NCBI RefSeq assembly: GCF_000011345.1
Contig: NC_004113.1
Location: forward strand, 1 to 64,000
Source: Thermosynechococcus vestitus BP-1
Lineage (GTDB): Bacteria > Cyanobacteriota > Cyanobacteriia > Thermosynechococcales > Thermosynechococcaceae
Reading direction: 5' to 3'
DNA: 64,000 bases
Part shown: positions 56,678 to 64,000 of the stretch, one piece after another
How the letters are laid out: each line of letters starts with the position of its first letter
How positions within the stretch are numbered: position 1 is the stretch's first letter
The notes under the pieces: generated by a model
Databases searched by the model: none
What the model was told of the DNA's origin: nothing
Seen by the model: the letters and a program-made list of their open reading frames with translations, nothing else
Program-made: the position numbers and the translations under genes

Positions 56678-58132
56678 CTAGGGGCGATCGCTGGCAAGTT
56701 GGGCAAGGCGGACTGCCCAATTGGGATAGGCCTCTGCTGCTTGATCGGTGGCCACCACTTCCATGGTGCGATAGCAGGCCATGGGCAAATTCAGTAAACT
56801 GGCCAGAAATGCAGCTAAATCTTCACGACTGAGAGAACCCATCAGGCGATCGCCCTGATCCAGGCGCAGTTCTCTACCGCCGGACTGATCCGTCAGACCA
56901 CAGGGACGGACAATCGTATAGGGAAGACCACTTTGGCGCAGCATATTTTCCGCTGCTAGTTTCCACGTCAGGAGGCCCCCCAATTCTTTGTTGTATTGAA
57001 CCGCCAAGGGCTGTTCCTTAGGATCAAGATTGGCTTGTTGGGGACGGGTAACCCCCGCAGAACTGACCTGAATAATACGAGGTAAGGGCAAGTTCCCATA
57101 GGCTTGGATGGATTCTATCTCAAGGCTGAGGGTGCCGGGACGAAAGCGGGGGTTGAGGGCGCCGTCATACTCAAATTTGCTGAGCATCAGTTGTAGTGAG
57201 TAAATTTGCCCCACATTCAGGGGTGGGGCACTGGGGGCTGTGCGTGCCCGAAATACCGGAATAAAGTGGCTAAAGGGCAACTCGACCGTGATCCACTGAT
57301 CGGCCACCGTATCAAAAGAGATGGCATAGCCGACGCCATCCCAAGCGGGGTCACTGCGTAGGAAAAATTTATAGCGCTGGCCATCGCCGCGAACCCGTAG
57401 TTGAATGCCCGTGTAGCCTTGGAGATTGAGGGGTGGGGTGAGGTTGCGGGTGCGAATCGAGACAAAGCCCCCCGAATTTGCCGTAGAAACCACCCCTGTG
57501 AAGAGCGCACTGTGATCCTTGAGGTAAAACTGGCTGGCGCTGACGCCGCCCATGACCACATCATCGAGGGCACCCCAAACCTCCTTCAGAGGCGGCGTGG
57601 GATAGCGATAGTCAAAGAGAGGATAGGTGTTGGGTTGACTTTGAAAATAGGGCTGAGCACGTTCCAACAGATGCCGCATCCCCTCAAACTCAACGGCCTC
57701 TGGGCTAGCACCAACAATTTCAAGGCCCGGGGGTGGCGCGTTCGGATTGGGCTGTACCTTTGCCCCGACACAGTTGATCACCGCTCGACTCCCCTGCAGC
57801 ACATCGGCCGGCAGGGGCTGAGTTACATCGGCAACGACAATCTCTAAAAAGGGGTCTGGGGGCAGCAGCCTTTCAGCCTTGGCGCGATCGCGCACCACTG
57901 ACCGCACGGCATAGCCTTGACCTAAGAGGGTTTTCACGACCGCTTGGCCGGTTCGGCCCGTTGCCCCCATAACCACCACCAGGCCACTGCCCCGATAGGC
58001 GGGCGGCTTGAAGAGATCCGGTAAAAGAGGTAACAGCACAGGGCGCAGAGGCTCCAGCGTTCCCACAAAAGGTAAGGTTTGAAAAAAGCGCAGTGTATCG
58101 AGAAAGCGACCCAGTTCCCAGTTATTTGCCAT
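56678..58132 (-). CDS. NAD(P)-binding SDR/NmrA protein with inserted CIA30 domain
   Basis: 484 residues. An atypical short-chain dehydrogenase fold starts with MGATGRTGQAVVKTLLGQG near residue 54 and resumes after an insertion (~residues 170-345) that is a CIA30 domain (YRYPTPPLKEVWGALDDVVM, SIRTRNLTPPLNL). CIA30 proteins assist complex I assembly in mitochondria. The C-terminal part contains LPYTIVRPCGLTD. The fusion is typical of cyanobacteria and plants. Its start lies 10 nt inside the tsaB stop, so it is coupled to tsaB. Confidence 0.83.
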   Translation of the reverse strand: MANNWELGRFLDTLRFFQTLPFVGTLEPLRPVLLPLLPDLFKPPAYRGSGLVVVMGATGRTGQAVVKTLLGQGYAVRSVVRDRAKAERLLPPDPFLEIVVADVTQPLPADVLQGSRAVINCVGAKVQPNPNAPPPGLEIVGASPEAVEFEGMRHLLERAQPYFQSQPNTYPLFDYRYPTPPLKEVWGALDDVVMGGVSASQFYLKDHSALFTGVVSTANSGGFVSIRTRNLTPPLNLQGYTGIQLRVRGDGQRYKFFLRSDPAWDGVGYAISFDTVADQWITVELPFSHFIPVFRARTAPSAPPLNVGQIYSLQLMLSKFEYDGALNPRFRPGTLSLEIESIQAYGNLPLPRIIQVSSAGVTRPQQANLDPKEQPLAVQYNKELGGLLTWKLAAENMLRQSGLPYTIVRPCGLTDQSGGRELRLDQGDRLMGSLSREDLAAFLASLLNLPMACYRTMEVVATDQAAEAYPNWAVRLAQLASDRP

Positions 58133-58739
58133 AGAGGGGCACCACGCTTGACCAGTGGGGGAGTTTTTCCCCTGCCCTTAGTGTATCGTGCCATTGTTGG
58201 GCTGCCCATGTCAGCAAGGCCCGGCCATGGTCGCTGGGATGGGGAGGGCTGAGGTGTTTGTAGGGGTGGGGCCAGGTGGCTAGGAGCGCCTCTGCTTCAC
58301 TGTCTGTGACCAGGCGATCGCCCCAAAGGGTGTGGAGACGCCCGCCCTGATAGCGATAAATACCAAGGTATTGATGCCCCTGCTGGGCGCGGCGCGACAC
58401 CACCCCATCCGCGTCTAGGAGTTCATTGCGAGCGTGCCAAGCCATTGTGCCAAGGCTAGACAGACCCAGAAGGGGGACTTCCAATTGCTGAGCCAATATG
58501 CGAGCAGTGACTACCCCTAACCGTGTTCCCGTAAAGCTGCCCGGACCACAGCCAATAGCGATCGCCCCCAATTCGCCCCAAGGGTAGGGAGCCATGAGTT
58601 CCCTCAGGCAAGGGTGAAGTTGACTGGCCAGTTCTCGACCCAAGGGCCATGTTTTCACCTCCAGCAGTTCATGAGCCCCCAAATCATAGAGACCAGCCAC
58701 CAGTGTGGCATCACTGGTATCAAAACCCAGACAAAGCAG
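58122..58739 (-). CDS. tsaB: tRNA threonylcarbamoyladenosine biosynthesis protein TsaB
   Basis: 205 residues if started at CTG 58739, 192 from the GTG at 58700. The first strand LLCLGFDTSDATLVAGLYD, with the family's xDTS motif, is encoded only if the start is at or near 58739. In this frame the only codons between an in-frame stop (58746-58748) and the motif are GCT, AAT and CTG. GGAGTGA lies 9-13 nt upstream of that CTG. Later features: IAIGCGPGSFTGTRLG. TsaB pairs with TsaD to make t6A. It overlaps the CIA30 gene by 11 nt. Confidence 0.82.
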   Translation of the reverse strand: MLCLGFDTSDATLVAGLYDLGAHELLEVKTWPLGRELASQLHPCLRELMAPYPWGELGAIAIGCGPGSFTGTRLGVVTARILAQQLEVPLLGLSSLGTMAWHARNELLDADGVVSRRAQQGHQYLGIYRYQGGRLHTLWGDRLVTDSEAEALLATWPHPYKHLSPPHPSDHGRALLTWAAQQWHDTLRAGEKLPHWSSVVPLYGK

Positions 58740-58740
58740 A

Positions 58741-58911
58741 TTAGCTCACTCCGACAGCGATCGCCACCAAGCCAGCCACTAAGAGCAATCCACCCCCAAC
58801 CAACAGGGCTGCCCGTACTTTTTGCTGAGGTGTCCAAGGCTGCGCTTGATAGACCTTGGGTTCAATGGCAAAGTTGTTGAGGCGGCCGCCCTCATCGGTG
58901 GTATAGCGCAT
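58741..58911 (-). CDS. psb34: Photosystem II assembly protein Psb34
   Basis: 56 residues from the ATG at 58911 (MRYTTDEGGRLNNFAIEPKV), ending VAIAVGVS. A soluble N terminus with PKVYQAQPWTPQQK is followed by a single transmembrane helix (ALLVGGGLLLVAGLVAIAV). It matches the ssl1498/tsl0063 family recognised as Psb34, bound to PSII assembly intermediates in Thermosynechococcus (from memory). Its stop is 1 nt before the proposed tsaB CTG start. Confidence 0.88.
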   Translation of the reverse strand: MRYTTDEGGRLNNFAIEPKVYQAQPWTPQQKVRAALLVGGGLLLVAGLVAIAVGVS

Positions 58912-58963
58912 CGAAACAAACCTCAATTCAGCGTTACAGTGCAGCTATTTTAACAAGCGAGCT

Positions 58964-60127
58964 TTAGAACTCTTGAGAATCCTTAACAATTTCTTGCAAT
59001 TGACCGTGGCGATTGACTTGCAACCAGCGACCGCGCCAGTAGATGCGATTGCCAAAACAGCCCCCCAGCCAAATTAGGAAACTCATCACATCCCGCAGGG
59101 GCAATAGCCACAACCACAGCAGCAGCCGCGGCGTCCCCATCAAAAGGATGCTGATCACAGCCTGCAACCAGCGAATCCCCTGTACCGTCAAAAAGAGCCC
59201 TAGGGTCCAAGGTGCCGGAAACAGCCCCCACAGCAGGGCACTATAGACAGTGCCAAACATAAACACCATGCCAAAATACTGATTGCCGCGATTGGAGCGA
59301 ATACTGCGAGACCAGCGCAGTTCCCGTTGGACAGCGCTGAGAAGGGAATCATTGCCACAGTCATTGTCAAGGATGTAGGTGGATAACTCCACCCGGTACC
59401 CTGCCCGCCAAGCCGCATATCCCAATTGATAATCTTCACCAATACGATTCAGGGCAATCTCAAAACCACCGATTTTTTCTAGAACCTCTCGCCGCAACAG
59501 CACTGTGGGTCCAATGGCAAAACGCAGTCCCCCATCCAGGCGCCGCGCAACGAGCACACTAGGGATAAAGTCCAGACACCGCCCGAGGGCGACAAAGGCG
59601 GCTCCTAACCTTTGGGGCTGGTGATCGATGTAACCACAGGTAACAACTCCCACCTGGGGATCCGCTAACGGTTGGGTTAGAGTGGCTAGGTAATTGGATC
59701 GGACCCGCACGTCACTATCGGTTTCCACCACCACGTCATAGCGGGCATGGGCAAATAATTGCGAGACGTTGCTAGCCTTTAGGTTGATGCCACGAATTGG
59801 GTGACAAAGATACCAACGGGCCCGGTCGGGATAGGTTTCACAAATTGCCTGCAGGACGGGTATAGCCGGATCATTGGGGCTTTGGACACCAAAGAGAACT
59901 TCGTAAACAGGATAGTTTTGCTCACACAGCGAGGACCAATTTTGCCATGCCCTTGCCTCTAAGCCACAGACAGGCACCAAGATCGAGACGGCTGGCAAAG
60001 TCTCCAGGGGGGCGGTTTTCTCCTTTGTAAAATTGGTGAAAAATTGCCAAGTGAGTACCCCTGCAACAATGTAAAAAAGGGCTCCTGTACAGCTCAGCAG
60101 GGTGAGAAGAATGGGCACAAGACTCAT
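58964..60127 (-). CDS. GT21-like ceramide glucosyltransferase family protein
   Basis: 387 residues. A transmembrane helix at the N terminus precedes the GT-A core with VETDSDVRV (DxD), [10 protein letters not shown] and [11 protein letters not shown] (the (Q/R)xxRW motif). Two or three C-terminal helices follow. The family transfers sugars to lipid acceptors such as ceramide, or N-acetylglucosamine in HpnI-type hopanoid synthesis. The acceptor here is not known. Its start overlaps the thiG stop by 4 nt. Confidence 0.87.
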   Translation of the reverse strand: MSLVPILLTLLSCTGALFYIVAGVLTWQFFTNFTKEKTAPLETLPAVSILVPVCGLEARAWQNWSSLCEQNYPVYEVLFGVQSPNDPAIPVLQAICETYPDRARWYLCHPIRGINLKASNVSQLFAHARYDVVVETDSDVRVRSNYLATLTQPLADPQVGVVTCGYIDHQPQRLGAAFVALGRCLDFIPSVLVARRLDGGLRFAIGPTVLLRREVLEKIGGFEIALNRIGEDYQLGYAAWRAGYRVELSTYILDNDCGNDSLLSAVQRELRWSRSIRSNRGNQYFGMVFMFGTVYSALLWGLFPAPWTLGLFLTVQGIRWLQAVISILLMGTPRLLLWLWLLPLRDVMSFLIWLGGCFGNRIYWRGRWLQVNRHGQLQEIVKDSQEF

Positions 60128-60957
60128 GATCTAGCCGTAATCGTGCCACTGAGGGGTGAACTGGCACTGGCATAGGCTTTGACGGGAATGCGCCCCGCTA
60201 AGTAGGCAAGGCGGCCAGCAGTGGTTGCAAGGGCCATGGCTTTTGCCATTGCTGGGGCATTTCCCGCTTCGGCGATCGCCGTATTAATCAACAGGGCATC
60301 GGCTCCCAATTCCATGGCAGCGGCAGCCTCACTGGGCGTGCCAATCCCCGCATCCACCACAACGGGCACACTGGCTTGCTCAATAATGATTTGGATATTG
60401 GCGGCATTGCGCAAACCTTGCCCTGAGCCAATGGGGGAAGCCAAAGGCATGACGGTGACGCAGCCCACTTCCTCAAGGCGTTTGGCCAGCAGGGGATCTG
60501 CATTGATGTAGGGAAGAACAGCAAACCCTTCTTTAACCAGTTGCTCAGCGGCAGCTAAGGTGCCAAAGGGATCCGGCAACAAATACTTGGGATCGGGGAT
60601 CACCTCAAGTTTGACAAAGTTATTATCTTCTTGACCCAAGAGCTTGGCCATTTCTCGGCCTAAACGGGCAACGCGAATCGCCTCCTCAGCGGTTTGGCAG
60701 CCAGCGGTGTTGGGCAGTAGCCAGAGTTTACTCCAGTCAAGGGCATCCACAAGTCCTTCGTGACCGGGGGCATTGGTTTGAACGCGACGTACAGCTACCG
60801 TAACAATTTCGCAACCGCTTGCGGCAACACTGGCCTGCAAATCTGCAATGGAACGATACTTACCCGTACCCGTCATCAAGCGTGAACGAAATTGCCGCCC
60901 AGCGATCGTTAGCGGGGCATCCTCAATCAACTGCTCAGCAGGAGGCGCACTCACCAT
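60124..60957 (-). CDS. thiG: Thiazole synthase
   Basis: 277 residues. A TIM barrel with [46 protein letters not shown] (the Schiff-base lysine region) and [20 protein letters not shown]. It makes the thiazole phosphate of thiamine from DXP, dehydroglycine and ThiS thiocarboxylate. The ThiS partner is not adjacent. The 133-nt gap before the next divergent gene shows no THI-box, so regulation is not explained. Translation is coupled to the glycosyltransferase downstream. Confidence 0.96.
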   Translation of the reverse strand: MVSAPPAEQLIEDAPLTIAGRQFRSRLMTGTGKYRSIADLQASVAASGCEIVTVAVRRVQTNAPGHEGLVDALDWSKLWLLPNTAGCQTAEEAIRVARLGREMAKLLGQEDNNFVKLEVIPDPKYLLPDPFGTLAAAEQLVKEGFAVLPYINADPLLAKRLEEVGCVTVMPLASPIGSGQGLRNAANIQIIIEQASVPVVVDAGIGTPSEAAAAMELGADALLINTAIAEAGNAPAMAKAMALATTAGRLAYLAGRIPVKAYASASSPLSGTITARS

Positions 60958-61090
60958 GATGTCCTTGGGAAGTGAAAAGCACTAGGGTTTGCTTCTCTAC
61001 AATATCAGGGTTACGCTCTTTGCTGCTGCGACCTTGAAAAACTTATGGCATCATAGAGGCACTATCATCACAGGAGTGCAACATTGGTGC

Positions 61091-61543
61091 ATGGCACACA
61101 TTGGCAACAATGCCGCTATTCAGGCTGCCGATCGCCTGCTACGTCAATATGGGTTTGATTTGGATGGCTCCTCCGTTGAGGTTATCTTAGATCGCTGGTT
61201 GCGCCATTTTCCTCCCCGCTGGATTCGCCTTGCACTCATTGAAGCCCTTTATTTGGGACGTTATAAGGCTATTTCTGTAGAACAAATTTTAGAGCTGTGG
61301 CAACGGCGTGAGCAACCAATTTATCACTTCAACAGTGAGTTTGAAGCCATTATCTGCCAGTCATTGCCCCTGAGTGTGCCGGAAGCTCCTCCCTCTCGCC
61401 TTGCAGAGACACCCAGCAATACAGGAATCAGTGAATTTCACCCTGATTTAGGTTCTGACCCATTTGTTAGCAAGTTAACCAGTATTGTGCAGCAGTGGCA
61501 GTCCCAAGACTTCCTCGTGGAGCAAGGCGATCGCTCCTCCTAG
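61091..61543 (+). CDS. Conserved cyanobacterial hypothetical protein
   Basis: 150 residues from the ATG at 61091 (MAHIGNNAAIQAADRLLRQY). The first ~95 residues are helical (VILDRWLRHFPPRWIRLALI, YKAISVEQILELWQRR); the rest is a polar, low-complexity tail. No motif points to a function. Upstream in-frame starts to 60989 would add a poorly conserved leader. It precedes ribH by 47 nt and may be in its transcript. Confidence 0.65.
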   Translation: MAHIGNNAAIQAADRLLRQYGFDLDGSSVEVILDRWLRHFPPRWIRLALIEALYLGRYKAISVEQILELWQRREQPIYHFNSEFEAIICQSLPLSVPEAPPSRLAETPSNTGISEFHPDLGSDPFVSKLTSIVQQWQSQDFLVEQGDRSS

Positions 61544-61590
61544 GCCGTTGCAGGTTATACTCTTTTGGGTAAGATTTGGCACCTCCACCT

Positions 61591-62127
61591 ATGGCTGTTT
61601 TTGAAGGCACCTATCAAGTTCTGGGAACGCCTCGCTTTGGCATTGTGATTTCCCGTTTCAATGATCTGATTACGACCAAGCTGCTAGAGGGTTGCCAAGA
61701 TTGCCTGCGTCGTCATGGCGTTGATCCCAATCCCCACGGTTCCCAAGTGGACTATGCTTGGGTACCCGGTAGTTTTGAAATTCCCCTTGTGGCAGCTCAA
61801 CTGGCGGCTACTCGTCGCTACGCTGCCATTATTTGCCTAGGGGCGGTGATCCGTGGCCAAACCCCCCACTTTGACTATGTCGCTGCTGAAGTCACCAAAG
61901 GTATTGCCACTGCCTCAATGCAAACAGGGGTGCCCATCATCTACGGCATCCTCACCACTGACACCATGCAGCAGGCCCTTGAGCGGGCGGGTATTAAAAG
62001 CAATAAAGGCTGGGAATATGCCCTCAATGCCTTGGAAATGGCAAACCTGATGCAAACCCTCCCCAGCGCCATCAATCCACCAACAACCAAACTGAGTTCC
62101 AGTACCCGTATTCTCACGGATGGGTGA
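61591..62127 (+). CDS. ribH: 6,7-dimethyl-8-ribityllumazine synthase
   Basis: 178 residues from the ATG at 61591 ([12 protein letters not shown]). Lumazine synthase signatures: [56 protein letters not shown] (catalytic His) and [17 protein letters not shown]. The C-terminal tail ([15 protein letters not shown]) is longer than in E. coli. It makes the lumazine precursor of riboflavin and forms 60-mer or pentameric shells. Confidence 0.95.
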   Translation: MAVFEGTYQVLGTPRFGIVISRFNDLITTKLLEGCQDCLRRHGVDPNPHGSQVDYAWVPGSFEIPLVAAQLAATRRYAAIICLGAVIRGQTPHFDYVAAEVTKGIATASMQTGVPIIYGILTTDTMQQALERAGIKSNKGWEYALNALEMANLMQTLPSAINPPTTKLSSSTRILTDG

Positions 62128-62147
62128 AGCAGAAATTGCCCCTAGAG

Positions 62148-62521
62148 CTACCAAGGACTGCCAATCATCGTAAAGGCTGCCCAAAAGGATGCATGGGAAA
62201 GTAGACGGCCACCCCTCGTTTGAACTGCTTGGGGTAAAGGAATCGAAAGCGCTCCCCACAGTCCAGCACTGTGCCGATGACTCTCCTCAACCACAACCTG
62301 CTGATGGATCATGGCAAGCTGCGGCTGTCGCAGGGCCTCTGCTTTAATCGGAGCAGTTCTCAAGTTGCCATAAAATGCTGTCATCAGGATCAGCGCTCCT
62401 TCATCACTGACGGTAGTGCCAGTGCCATTGGTGGTTGGGGTCATCTGGCTTAGACACTGCCGCTGAAAAGTCCCCAAAAGGCTAAGACCATGGGAGAGAG
62501 ATACCGTTGTGGGGTTTTCAC
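62148..62521 (-). pseudogene. Remnant of a secreted CHAT-domain protein gene
   Basis: The minus-strand frame ending at 62148 reads VSDEGALILMTAFYGNLRTA, then PIKAEALRQPQLAM and finally SHASFWAAFTMIGSPW. This is the C-terminal half of a CHAT (caspase-like) protease domain; cyanobacterial versions end in HPYYWAAFTMIGNPW. Just upstream, in another frame, GTG 62521 to TAA 62450 encodes TPQRYLSPMVLAFWGLFSGSV, a signal-peptide-like start with CTGGAGG before it. The catalytic His and Cys region and any TPR repeats are gone. I read it as a gene with a large internal deletion. Confidence 0.68.
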
Positions 62522-62522
62522 G

Positions 62523-62717
62523 ATCCCAGCCTCCAGATCATTCATCGAGTCCTGCCGCTGGCGATTCCTGTGGGGGAGTCCAGAGGCTGTGGTCAAAATT
62601 GGCTATAGCCATTATAGATACGACAATAAAATTCCCAAAATAAAATTCTCAAAATGCGATGCCTTGTTACTTCTTCACCTGCAACGATCATAAAATGAGC
62701 TTATATTTCTAGGAGTA
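62523..62717. other. Upstream region of asd
   Basis: Holds the asd promoter. An AT-rich near-repeat, ATAAAATTCCCAAAATAAAATTCTCAAAAT, occurs around 62627-62656, and TTAGGAGTAATG-like sequence at 62710-62720 supplies the ribosome binding site (AGGAG). No gene is supported here. Confidence 0.4.
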
Positions 62718-63740
62718 ATGGTTTTGGCACAGGGATTACGGGTTGGCATTTTAGGAGCCACAGGTGCGGTTGGCACGGAAATTTTAGCAATTTTGGCGGA
62801 ACGGTTGTTTCCAGTGGCAGAGCTACGGCTGTTGGCGTCGCCCCGTTCTGCGGGTCAAACCCTCTCGTTTCGTGAGACTGTCCTGCCTGTAGAGGCGGTG
62901 AGTGAACAGACCCTCAAAGGGTTGGATCTCATTCTGGCTTCGGCGGGGGCAAGTGTGTCGCGGCAGTGGCTGCCGATCGCCCTCAAAGGGGGAGCGATCG
63001 CCATTGATAATTCCAGTGCCTATCGCATGGAACCCAACGTGCCCTTAGTGGTGCCAGAGGTCAACCCTGACGATCTAAAAACCCACCAAGGCATCATTGC
63101 CAATCCCAACTGCACAACCATTTTGATGACCGTGGCGCTATGGCCATTGCATCAGGTGCGACCGATTCGGCGCATTGTGGTGGCCACCTATCAGTCCGCG
63201 AGTGGGGCGGGGGCAAAGGCTATGCAAGAACTCAAGGATCAAGCTCTTGATATTCTGAAGGGACAACCGCCGCGTACTGAGGTCTTTCCCTATCCCTTGG
63301 CCTTTAACCTCTTTCCCCACAATTCTCCCCTCAATGAGCAGGGCTACTGCCAAGAGGAAATGAAGATGGTCAATGAAACCCGCAAAATTTTCCATGCCCC
63401 AGAGTTGCGGCTAACGGCTACCTGTGTGCGTGTGCCGGTACTGCGTGCCCATTCAGAAGCGTTGAATGTTGAGTTTGCTGAGCCTTTTCCCGTGCAAGAG
63501 GCCCGCGATCGCCTGCAAAAAGCGCCGGGGGTGCAGTTTGTTGAGGATTGGCAGCGCAATTATTTCCCCATGCCCCTAGAGGCAACAGGGAAGGATGCGG
63601 TGCTTGTGGGGCGGCTGCGCCAAGATATTTCCGCACCCAATGCCCTTGAACTGTGGCTGTGTGGGGATCAAATTCGCAAGGGGGCGGCATTGAATGCGGT
63701 GCAAATTGCTGAATCCCTGATTGCCCAAGGACTTCTTTAA
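62718..63740 (+). CDS. asd: Aspartate-semialdehyde dehydrogenase
   Basis: 340 residues. NADP-binding VGILGATGAVGTEIL at the N terminus, the active-site cysteine in NPNCTTILM, the SASGAGAKA segment, and FNLFPHNSPLNEQGY with RVPVLRAHSE, as in the bacterial enzyme. It reduces aspartyl phosphate on the path to lysine, threonine and methionine. Start ATG 62718 has AGGAG 4 nt upstream. No dapA lies within the window. Confidence 0.95.
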   Translation: MVLAQGLRVGILGATGAVGTEILAILAERLFPVAELRLLASPRSAGQTLSFRETVLPVEAVSEQTLKGLDLILASAGASVSRQWLPIALKGGAIAIDNSSAYRMEPNVPLVVPEVNPDDLKTHQGIIANPNCTTILMTVALWPLHQVRPIRRIVVATYQSASGAGAKAMQELKDQALDILKGQPPRTEVFPYPLAFNLFPHNSPLNEQGYCQEEMKMVNETRKIFHAPELRLTATCVRVPVLRAHSEALNVEFAEPFPVQEARDRLQKAPGVQFVEDWQRNYFPMPLEATGKDAVLVGRLRQDISAPNALELWLCGDQIRKGAALNAVQIAESLIAQGLL

Positions 63741-63776
63741 CTCCCGCAAAGGACGCTCCTCTCACCAGTCAGTGAT

Positions 63777-64000
63777 TCATTGATCAGTCGGTTCAGGGGG
63801 CGATCGCCCAAGATCAGGTGATGGCTCCCCCAGCTTTTCTAAATAGGCTTCGAAGTGCTCCTGAAAATACAGCCACGAGGTCATATCTGCCCCCTCGCGG
63901 TATTCCCTGGGGGCTTCACGGTATTGGGGCAGTCGCTCTAATTGCTCTTGTAGGAGAGGGGGTAAGTCTTCCACAGTCAGGGCTTTGCAGCCGGTCGCGC
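63777..64000 (-). CDS. Hypothetical protein, probably cut by the window edge
   Basis: The frame reads TGCKALTVEDLPPLLQEQLE, then RLPQYREAPREYREGADMT and ends GRSPPEPTDQ. The GTG at 63974 could be a start (65 residues), but the frame stays open to the window end, so the 5' end may lie outside. It is soluble and rich in Glu, Pro and Tyr (SWLYFQEHFEAYLEKLGEPS). No domain is recognised. Confidence 0.5.
   Translation of the reverse strand, partial: ATGCKALTVEDLPPLLQEQLERLPQYREAPREYREGADMTSWLYFQEHFEAYLEKLGEPSPDLGRSPPEPTDQ

Noticed and set aside
62490-62693. 67-codon plus-strand frame upstream of asd
   Set aside because: It is antisense to the CHAT remnant start and runs through the AT-rich promoter of asd.

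Overview
The window is chromosomal DNA of a thermophilic unicellular cyanobacterium, almost certainly Thermosynechococcus. Seen in the sequence: HIP1 octamers (GCGATCGC) recur throughout, many start codons are GTG or TTG, and the gene set is oxygenic-phototrophic (ndhB, ndhO, nblA, psb34, crtE, a carotenoid oxygenase, sasA). From memory, the order crtE, sasA, psb34 and the solitary PilZ-type cellulose synthase match the first ~70 genes of T. elongatus/vestitus BP-1. This was not checked against a database. No tRNA, rRNA or CRISPR array was seen.

Layout. 0.1-13.6 kb: an MDR oxidoreductase, a periplasmic Deg/HtrA lipoprotein protease, an orphan urease alpha subunit with a TPR protein behind it, a c-di-GMP-type cellulose synthase, a membrane PIN-TRAM protein, an HMA-like glycine-rich protein, an ABC ATPase operon ending in an LptF/G-type permease, and an M20 amidohydrolase. 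13.6-21.2 kb: a minus-strand run (BT1 transporter, carotenoid oxygenase, CYTH protein), ndhO, a bifunctional mannose-1-P guanylyltransferase, and the folD-crtE-DivPAP operon. 21.3-27.2 kb: small conserved proteins, a PerR-type regulator, a half-size GDT1 transporter, two overlapping unknown genes, and the clock output kinase SasA.

27.3-30.6 kb: a nested group II intron (twintron). A 2.38 kb intron encoding an intact reverse transcriptase/HNH protein is split by an 839-nt ORF-less relative. The inner intron lies one base before the start codon of that protein. 30.6-42.4 kb: lpxD, nblA, a decayed nuclease-like gene, Mn-SOD with a Tat signal, the rpsP-khpA-rpsU-phoH operon, fabD-plsC, ndhB-rhodanese-gap1, and fur with two small followers. 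42.6-53.6 kb: PBP1A, tyrS, a structured intergenic region, an M16 protease with ccdA, a LivF-type ATPase, gmk, exbD, era and ureG. 53.6-64 kb: secreted protease and DUF928 genes, an SbcD-like nuclease, a CIA30 fusion, tsaB with psb34, a GT21-like glycosyltransferase with thiG, ribH, a decayed CHAT-domain gene, and asd.

Most of the window is core metabolism and photosynthetic housekeeping. The accessory material is the twintron and three gene remnants: Uma2-like at 5.1 kb, a nuclease-like gene at 32.2-32.7 kb, and CHAT at 62.1-62.5 kb. The least explained signals are the split translation signal of the intron protein, the structured RNA-like stretch at 45.9-46.1 kb, and the missing canonical start codon of tsaB.
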